In this document: in pieces, positions 1 to 4,067 of the stretch
How positions within the stretch are numbered: position 1 is the stretch's first letter
Layout: each line of letters starts with the position of its first letter
Assembly (NCBI GenBank): GCA_022361315.1
Contig: JAKSBB010000533.1
Location: forward strand, 1-5,541
DNA from: Desulfobacterales bacterium
GTDB taxonomy: Bacteria > Desulfobacterota > Desulfobacteria > Desulfobacterales > Desulfobacteraceae
Direction: 5' to 3'
Length of the DNA: 5,541 nucleotides
Made by a program: the position numbers and the translations under genes
Notes under the pieces: model-generated
Database searches by the model: none
The model's input: the letters and a program-made list of their open reading frames with translations, nothing else
Told to the model about the DNA's origin: nothing

Positions 1-151
1 CAGAGGCAATGGCCTCTTCCACGGTTGCCTTTGAGGCCAATGCCACCTGTTTTGTCACGTCTCCGGTGGCCGGATTAAACACATCCTGAAACCGGTTGTT
101 AGTTCCCTCCACCACCTGACCGTTGATTAAATGCATTACCGTGTTCTCCAT
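1..151 (-). CDS. mmsA: Methylmalonate-semialdehyde dehydrogenase (CoA-acylating), N-terminal fragment
   Basis: Reading the minus strand from ATG at 151-149 gives 50 residues with no stop before the window edge. The fragment contains HLINGQVVEG, then VFNPATGDV, then VALASKATVEEAI. This order is typical of the N-terminus of MmsA/IolA-type dehydrogenases: the INGxxV strand, the NPATGxV turn and the start of the first helix. In that family the enzyme oxidises malonate or methylmalonate semialdehyde with NAD+ and CoA to acetyl-CoA or propionyl-CoA plus CO2, in the cytoplasm. The catalytic Cys and cofactor-binding parts lie outside the window, so activity cannot be judged. The start is supported by AAGGAGA (minus strand, 165-159) with a 7-nt spacer. 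The gene is divergent from the aminotransferase at 679 and shares a 527-bp control region with it. Another CoA-acylating aldehyde dehydrogenase of the same superfamily is the main alternative. Confidence 0.85.
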   Translation of the reverse strand, partial: MENTVMHLINGQVVEGTNNRFQDVFNPATGDVTKQVALASKATVEEAIAS

Positions 152-209
152 TTCGTTCTCTCCTTGTTGTTTTAATTTAGAAACCCCATTTTGCATGGGC
201 ATCCCTAAA

Positions 210-225
210 TGCATGATATATGCCG
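210..225 (-). promoter_or_regulatory. Candidate sigma-54 (-24/-12) promoter for mmsA
   Basis: On the minus strand, 225 to 210 reads CGGCATATATCATGCA. It has the GG and GC dinucleotides of a -24/-12 promoter (224-223 and 212-211) separated by exactly ten bases. GGCA at -24 and TGCA at -12 match the consensus TGGCAC-N5-TTGCA, with mismatches at the first base and between the two blocks. Transcription would start near 199, giving a leader of about 48 nt ahead of the ATG at 151. The match is moderate and was found by eye. Confidence 0.45.
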
Positions 226-516
226 AAAAAACGATCCGTTTCCTAGTATGCTGGAATTGAATGATATTTTTTTGGGATTTGTTTTTTTCAAGGTTAAAAA
301 TGGGAAAGCAAATCCAGTTGTGATTCAGTATTGGCGCCATTCAACAGGATAACCCCTTGATAATTTAAGACTTTTCAGCAACGCATCAGGCCCAACCCAC
401 CCCACACCGAACTAAAAACTCAATCTTAACAATAAGTTACAACAAAACCCAAACATCAATGCCTCCAATAATGAATCGAAAAGTCTGCCTTCAGCCGCAA
501 ATCTAACAGGGTCAAC

Positions 517-536
517 TTATGGATCACCGATCATAA
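517..536. promoter_or_regulatory. Imperfect dyad, possible enhancer-binding site
   Basis: The arms TTATGGATC (517-525) and GATCATAA (529-536) are complementary apart from one extra G, around a 3-nt centre ACC. The centre lies about 87 bp upstream of the start site inferred at 614. This is within the usual range for activator sites of sigma-54 promoters. No regulator is identified. Confidence 0.3.
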
Positions 537-587
537 CCGCCTTTATTTATAAGATCAATTCAACAGGCGCCCACACCAGCTTTAAAA

Positions 588-602
588 TGGCACATAATAT
601 GC
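588..602 (+). promoter_or_regulatory. Candidate sigma-54 (-24/-12) promoter for the aminotransferase operon
   Basis: TGGCACATAATATGC fits the sigma-54 consensus: a perfect TGGCAC block, GG at 589-590, GC at 601-602 and a ten-base gap. Only the base after TGGCAC and the first T of the -12 block differ. Transcription would start near 614, leaving about 65 nt before the ATG at 679. Regulation would then need an NtrC-type enhancer-binding activator, which is not encoded in this window. A degenerate second copy follows at 605-619. Confidence 0.6.
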
Positions 603-621
603 TTTGGCACATCATATGTTT
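588..621 (+). repeat. Tandem 17-bp direct repeat over the promoter
   Basis: Two adjacent 17-bp units, TGGCACATAATATGCTT (588-604) and TGGCACATCATATGTTT (605-621), are identical at 15 of 17 positions. Both keep TGGCAC, but only the first has GC at the -12 position; the second has GT. Two further TGGCA words follow at 624 and 647. The second unit may be a duplicated promoter decayed at -12, or a protein-binding site. Confidence 0.7.
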
Positions 622-678
622 TATGGCAGACCAATTCAATTATAACTGGCAGAAACCAAATAACACGAAGGAAAAGCA

Positions 679-2076
679 ATGAGTTCAGAAACAAACTGGC
701 TGGATTATGACGTGGACCAGATGGTGTTGCAGGATAAGGAAAGACTGTGGCACCACATGAAATCCCACTCCTGTTTTAAAACCCAGGAGCAGATGATTGT
801 GGTGGAGGGAAACGGCCTGATGATCCGGGATATCCGGGGAAACGAGTATCTGGATGCCACCTCCGGCGGTGTCTGGAGCGTTATGGTGGGATACGGCAGG
901 GAATCCATTGCAAAGGCCGTATACGAGCAGCTCAAGGTCATGCCCTATTATGCCGGGGCATACGGCACCATCCCTTCCATCAAATTTGCGGACAAGCTGG
1001 TGGAACTGCTGCCCCGTCTGGATAAAATCTACTTTTCCAACTCAGGCTCGGAAGCCAATGAAAAGGCCTTTAAAATGACACGCCTGGCCTCCCGGATTTC
1101 CAGTGAACGAAAGGGAAAGTATAAAATCCTTTACCGGGACAGGGATTACCACGGCACCACCGTGGCCGCCATGAGTGCCTGCGGTCAATACGAGCGGAAA
1201 CAGGACTTTGGCCCCTTTGTGGATGGGTTCGCCGAAGTCCCCCATTGCCTCTGCTACCGCTGCCCCTTTGATAAAACCTATCCGGCCTGCGACATTGATT
1301 GCGCAAGGGCGGTGGAGGATGTGATTCTCAAGGAAGGTCCGGATACGGTGGGTGCCCTGTGCGTGGAACCCATCACCGCCGGCGGCGGAATTATTCCCCC
1401 GGTGAAAGAGTACTTCCCCATTGTCCAGGAGATCTGCCGGAAATACGGGGTCTGGATTATCATGGACGAGGTGGTCTGCGGATTCGGGCGAACCGGAAAA
1501 TTCTGGGGTCATGAACACTACGATGTGGATCCGGATATGATCACCATGGCCAAAGGCCTTGCCAGCTCCTACGAGGCCCTTTCCGCCACCGCTGTAAAAC
1601 AGGAGATCTACGACATTTTCCTTAACGATCCGGCAAATCCTGAAAAGAGAACCCACTACTTCAGGGATATCAGCACCTACGGCGGGTGTACCGCCCCCAT
1701 GGCTGCCGCCCTTGAGAGCACCCGTATCATCGAGGATGAAAACCTGGTGGAAAACAGCCGGGAAATGGGAAAGATCCTCCTGGAACGGCTAAACGAACTC
1801 AACAGCCTTGAATCCGTTGGAGATACCCGGGGTGTGGGGCTTTTCTGCGGCCTTGAGGTAGTGCAGGATAAAAAGGGGAAAGTGGCGGCAACCGAGGCCC
1901 AGATGGCCCAGCTGATGGGAAATATCATGGCCGAAGGTGTTATTGTGGGCCGCACCAACTCAAGCCTTCCCGGGCTCAATACCACCCTGTATTTCGTCCC
2001 CTGCCTCACCGTAACCGAACAGGAAATCGACCGGATGGTAACGGCAGTGGAAAAAGGGCTGAAAAAGACCTTTTAA
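679..2076 (+). CDS. tpa: Class III aminotransferase, taurine:pyruvate / beta-alanine:pyruvate type
   Basis: This 465-residue PLP enzyme is full length for class III (omega) aminotransferases. NSGSEANE (121-128) is the PLP phosphate-binding loop. DYHGTT (156-161) holds the aromatic-His-Gly pair that stacks on PLP. DEVVCGFGRTG (263-273) has the Asp that pairs with the pyridine nitrogen. K292 in TMAKGLASSYEAL is the predicted Schiff-base lysine. From memory, the overall pattern, especially SGGVW, KILYRDRDYHGTT, GPDTVGAL and YFRDISTYGG, resembles taurine:pyruvate aminotransferases, which make sulfoacetaldehyde and alanine. The divergent mmsA-like gene instead fits beta-alanine or 3-aminoisobutyrate, so the substrate is open. 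A Cys-rich insert (C190, C192, C195, C204, C208) follows the PLP-stacking motif. The start is supported by AAGGA at 668-672 with a 6-nt spacer. It is probably the first gene of an operon with the two genes downstream. Confidence 0.85.
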   Translation: MSSETNWLDYDVDQMVLQDKERLWHHMKSHSCFKTQEQMIVVEGNGLMIRDIRGNEYLDATSGGVWSVMVGYGRESIAKAVYEQLKVMPYYAGAYGTIPSIKFADKLVELLPRLDKIYFSNSGSEANEKAFKMTRLASRISSERKGKYKILYRDRDYHGTTVAAMSACGQYERKQDFGPFVDGFAEVPHCLCYRCPFDKTYPACDIDCARAVEDVILKEGPDTVGALCVEPITAGGGIIPPVKEYFPIVQEICRKYGVWIIMDEVVCGFGRTGKFWGHEHYDVDPDMITMAKGLASSYEALSATAVKQEIYDIFLNDPANPEKRTHYFRDISTYGGCTAPMAAALESTRIIEDENLVENSREMGKILLERLNELNSLESVGDTRGVGLFCGLEVVQDKKGKVAATEAQMAQLMGNIMAEGVIVGRTNSSLPGLNTTLYFVPCLTVTEQEIDRMVTAVEKGLKKTF

Positions 2077-2103
2077 AGGATAACGTATTGCTTATGGAGA
2101 AGA

Positions 2104-2283
2104 ATGAACTGCAGCATTTGTAAGAAAGTTATTACGGACACTGAGGGATATTATTTTTACGGCGAAAAATCTTATTGCAGCAAATGCTGGGAAAAAAATC
2201 CGACCTATCAGGCGCTCAAAAAAAACAATGATTGGATCTCCTGTTTGAGTATCGAAACATTGGAACAAAGAGAAAAAAAATGA
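2104..2283 (+). CDS. Small zinc-ribbon / LIM-like protein
   Basis: This 59-residue ORF encodes two CxxC pairs, C3/C6 and C25/C28, 18 residues apart. That spacing suits a single structural zinc site as in zinc ribbons or half a LIM domain. The middle (GYYFYGEKSYCSKCW) is aromatic and typical of such knuckles. The C-terminal half is charged, ends in a Lys/Glu-rich tail and carries one further Cys (C47). There is no signal peptide or membrane segment, so it should be cytoplasmic. GGAG at 2096-2099 sits 4 nt before the ATG, a short but usable spacing. The gene starts 27 bp after the aminotransferase stop and ends 63 bp before the corrinoid gene, all on one strand. By hand count it is about 36% GC, clearly lower than its neighbours. 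I do not recognise a named family. A metallochaperone, partner or nucleic-acid-binding role are all possible. Confidence 0.65.
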   Translation: MNCSICKKVITDTEGYYFYGEKSYCSKCWEKNPTYQALKKNNDWISCLSIETLEQREKK

Positions 2284-2336
2284 CGGTACCCAATAGGTCG
2301 GCAATACGTATGGATCCCCTAAGAAATTTAACAATT

Positions 2337-2340
2337 GGAG
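2337..2340 (+). promoter_or_regulatory. Ribosome binding site that fixes the corrinoid gene start
   Basis: GGAG at 2337-2340 lies 6 nt before ATG 2347. The alternative in-frame TTG at 2335 overlaps this site and has no good site of its own, so the four extra N-terminal residues it would add (MEKK) are very likely not translated. Confidence 0.8.
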
Positions 2341-2346
2341 AAAAAA

Positions 2347-2979
2347 ATGACTGATTTTAATGCAATGACCAATGCATTGGTATCCTGCGATGTCAACGCA
2401 CTGACCGCTTTAGTGAACAAGGCATTGGCAGAGGATGTACCGCCCACCGACATCCTTAACCAGGGACTTATCAACGGTATGGATATTGTGGGTGAAAAAA
2501 TGGAAAGCGGCGATATGTTTATCCCGGAAGTGCTTATGGCTGCCCAGGCCATGGGCAGCTGTGTGGAGATATTAAAACCGCTTCTTGGCGAAGGAGATGC
2601 CACCGCTGGCGCCTCCGTGGTGATCGGAACGGTGAAAGGGGATCTCCACGATATCGGTAAAAACCTGGTGGCCATGATGATGGAAAGCGCCGGGATGCAG
2701 GTTCACAACCTCGGTGTGGATATATCCCCCGAGGACTTCGTGGCCCAAATCAAAGAGAAAAATGCCCGGATAGTCTGTCTTTCAGCATTGCTGACCACCA
2801 CCATGCCGGCAATGAAGCAGACCGTTGAGGCCATTGTGGAAGCCGGTCTCCGGGAGGAGGTGAAAATCCTTGTGGGCGGCGCCCCCGTCACCCAGGCATT
2901 TGCAGATGAAATCGGTGCCGACGGCTTTGCCGCCGACGCGGGTTCCGCATCCAAACTTGCCAAGCAATTGGCCGCATAA
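2347..2979 (+). CDS. Corrinoid (cobalamin-binding) protein of a methyltransferase system
   Basis: This 210-residue protein has the two-domain form of MtaC/MtbC/MttC-type corrinoid proteins. Residues 1-85 form the helical cap domain, with the typical GDMFIPEVLMAAQAM segment (55-69). Residues 88-210 form the Rossmann-like B12 domain. The signature DxHxxG is D99-L-H101-D-I-G104, with H101 the predicted lower cobalt ligand. It is followed by S146-A-L148 and by GG at 177-178, in the order expected for base-off/His-on cobalamin binding. In the family the protein shuttles a methyl group from a substrate-specific methyltransferase (for methylamines, betaines or methoxy compounds) to a second methyltransferase. 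No methyltransferase or reductive activator is in the window, so the methyl donor is unknown. It is probably the third gene of the aminotransferase operon. The length is normal and the motifs are intact. Confidence 0.93.
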   Translation: MTDFNAMTNALVSCDVNALTALVNKALAEDVPPTDILNQGLINGMDIVGEKMESGDMFIPEVLMAAQAMGSCVEILKPLLGEGDATAGASVVIGTVKGDLHDIGKNLVAMMMESAGMQVHNLGVDISPEDFVAQIKEKNARIVCLSALLTTTMPAMKQTVEAIVEAGLREEVKILVGGAPVTQAFADEIGADGFAADAGSASKLAKQLAA

Positions 2980-2995
2980 TCGAAATACGCCTTGA

Positions 2996-3145
2996 ATGCC
3001 CGGGGTGATCGGAATATTTCTGAGCGCCCCGGATAACGAGGTGCAGGCCGATGCCTGCTCAGACGGTGGAAAAGAGGACATGTGCTGGTTTCCGGAAACG
3101 ATCCTGCCCGTTTGTGAAATCCCAATAGCCAGAGCCCTAAAGTGA
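2996..3145 (+). CDS. Doubtful 49-residue ORF after the corrinoid gene
   Basis: An ATG 16 nt after the corrinoid stop opens a 49-codon frame (it begins MPGVIGIFLSAPDNEV). It has G/C-rich third positions like the neighbouring genes and four Trp/Cys residues in the middle and C-terminal part. There is no ribosome binding site, no recognisable domain and no clear hydrophobic segment. After its TGA the same frame stays open for about 22 more codons to a TAA. It could be a small gene, the remnant of a decayed one, or chance. Confidence 0.2.
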   Translation: MPGVIGIFLSAPDNEVQADACSDGGKEDMCWFPETILPVCEIPIARALK

Positions 3146-3216
3146 AGGATTATCCGGAACCAGCCATCCTCTGAAACGGCTTCGGTCATGGTTCCCGCAC
3201 CCGAATAACCAACCCG

Positions 3217-3243
3217 TTAGCTCTAAGATCATTAGCTCTAAGA
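3217..3243 (+). repeat. 12-bp direct repeat upstream of the binding-protein gene
   Basis: TTAGCTCTAAGA occurs at 3217-3228 and again at 3232-3243, with a 15-bp period. Each copy has internal symmetry (TTAG, CT, CTAA). The second copy runs into the ribosome binding site AAGGA (3244-3248). A regulator bound here could block translation or transcription of the gene at 3257. A recent slippage duplication is the simple alternative. Confidence 0.6.
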
Positions 3244-3256
3244 AAGGAACGGTTTA

Positions 3257-3991
3257 ATGCGACATTTAAATAAAAGTCTTTTAATGTTTGCCTGTATGTG
3301 GACGATTACTTTCAGCGGTACCCTTTGGGCGCAGACAATCACCCTGGCAGTGGGGGAGTGGGCCCCCTATACATCAAAAACAGACGAATCCGCCCGACTG
3401 GCCCAAAACCTGGTCACCAAAATTTTCGCCCAGGCGGGGATAGAGGTTAAGTATGTCTATGTGCCCTGGAAAAGAGCGTATAATCTCACCAAGGACGGGA
3501 AGTATGACGGCACATTTCCGTGGTACCGCAATGATGAGCGGATAAAAGACTTCCGTTTCCCCAAAGAACCTCTCATCAAAGAAGCTTATGTTTTTTTCCA
3601 TTTGAAAAACAGCCAGTTTGAGTGGGACACCCTTGACGACCTGAAAACCTATAAAATCGGGGTAATGAGCGGCGAGTTTTCTGAAAAACTGCTGTCGGAT
3701 CACGGGGTTCGCATTGAATCCATTTCAGACGGCAACGCAAATTTCAAGAAAATACTGTCCAACCGGATCGAGGCCTACACCACCTCCAAGTTGGTGGGAT
3801 ATCATGCCATCCAAAACATGTTTCCCCCGGAAAAGGTATCCATGTTCACGAATCACCCCAAGCCGTTAAAAGAGGGAGAGATGTTTATCATGTTTTCCAA
3901 ATCCGTAGACCCCGGGGTGATAAAGGCAAGTGACGAAGTGCTCACGGAACTTAAAGCCTCCGGAAAATATGAAGAAATTCTAAACCGGTAA
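3257..3991 (+). CDS. Secreted solute-binding protein, SBP_bac_3-like
   Basis: This 244-residue protein has an N-terminal signal peptide: basic R2 and K6, a hydrophobic stretch at about 8-23 and a likely cleavage after A25 (LWA|Q). The mature part follows the periplasmic amino-acid-binding fold of family 3. It shows ITLAVGEWAPYTS (28-40), VPWKRAYNL (69-77), DGTFPWYRNDERIKDF (84-99), then the return domain around YKIGVMSGEF and a C-terminal amphipathic helix ending KYEEILNR. The length is usual for this family. Ligands in the family are amino acids and other small polar solutes; some members are sensors rather than transport components. No ABC permease or ATPase is adjacent, so its job is uncertain. 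The start is supported by AAGGA at 3244-3248 with an 8-nt spacer. No lipobox is evident: C13 lies inside the hydrophobic region without a canonical preceding motif. Confidence 0.85.
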   Translation: MRHLNKSLLMFACMWTITFSGTLWAQTITLAVGEWAPYTSKTDESARLAQNLVTKIFAQAGIEVKYVYVPWKRAYNLTKDGKYDGTFPWYRNDERIKDFRFPKEPLIKEAYVFFHLKNSQFEWDTLDDLKTYKIGVMSGEFSEKLLSDHGVRIESISDGNANFKKILSNRIEAYTTSKLVGYHAIQNMFPPEKVSMFTNHPKPLKEGEMFIMFSKSVDPGVIKASDEVLTELKASGKYEEILNR

Positions 3992-4067
3992 AGATGCCAT
4001 GGGGGCCATTGGGGTCCCCATAGATCAATCATTAATAAAATTAACGCCCCCAAGAATAAAAGATAAA
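3992..4067 (+). other. Short spacer with GC-rich inverted repeat
   Basis: ATGGGG (3999-4004) can pair with CCCCAT (4016-4021) across an 11-nt loop, just after the binding-protein stop. An AT-rich but not T-run segment follows, so a classical terminator is not clear. An in-frame ATG at 3999 could extend the next gene by 23 residues. Confidence 0.35.

Larger units (their letters stand above)
152..678. promoter_or_regulatory. Divergent intergenic control region
   Basis: This 527-bp stretch separates two divergently transcribed genes. I found no convincing protein gene in it on either strand. It is visibly richer in A and T than the flanking genes and has a T-rich tract at about 267-292. It contains a sigma-54-like promoter toward each gene (210-225 minus, 588-602 plus), a tandem 17-bp repeat (588-621), a dyad at 517-536 and a repeated decamer (339-348 and 558-567). 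The length and AT content would suit enhancer binding and DNA bending upstream of sigma-54 promoters, but that is inference. Confidence 0.7.
2980..3256 (+). other. Spacer with inverted repeats between the corrinoid and binding-protein genes
   Basis: This 277-bp stretch has no confident gene. CCGGGG (3000-3005) pairs with CCCCGG (3027-3032) across a 21-nt loop. GCAGGC (3043-3048) pairs with GCCTGC (3053-3058) across a 4-nt loop. Neither stem is followed by a T-run, so they are not clear intrinsic terminators. I checked for the B12-box core (GCCACTG) of cobalamin riboswitches and do not see it. A 49-codon ORF (2996-3145) overlaps both stems, and a direct repeat lies at 3217-3243. Confidence 0.5.

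Noticed and set aside
587..682. 31-codon ORF whose TGA overlaps the aminotransferase ATG, resembling a leader peptide
   Set aside because: Its ATG lies upstream of the start site inferred from the sigma-54 element, there is no ribosome binding site, and it is made of the tandem repeat sequence.
1042..1656. 204-codon antisense ORF across the aminotransferase
   Set aside because: It is a shadow of the strongly motif-supported plus-strand gene and shows no domain of its own.
2335..2346. TTG start giving a four-residue longer corrinoid protein
   Set aside because: The TTG overlaps the GGAG ribosome binding site that is well spaced for ATG 2347.
3089..3103. GG-N10-GC spacing that could be a sigma-54 site upstream of the binding-protein gene
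   Set aside because: Only the two dinucleotides fit; the bases around them do not match the TGGCAC and TTGC blocks.
2703..3189. Two overlapping antisense ORFs of 140 and 135 codons across the corrinoid gene and spacer
   Set aside because: Both run opposite a gene with intact B12 motifs, lack recognisable domains and have no convincing ribosome binding site.
2980..3256. Cobalamin riboswitch next to the corrinoid gene
   Set aside because: The conserved B12-box core and the other conserved blocks of that riboswitch are not visible, and the element would lie downstream of the corrinoid gene.
3999..4067. In-frame ATG at 3999 extending the EMO-like protein by 23 residues
   Set aside because: The extension is hydrophilic, overlaps an inverted repeat and lacks a good ribosome binding site. 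It is kept only as an alternative because 4068 also lacks a clear site.
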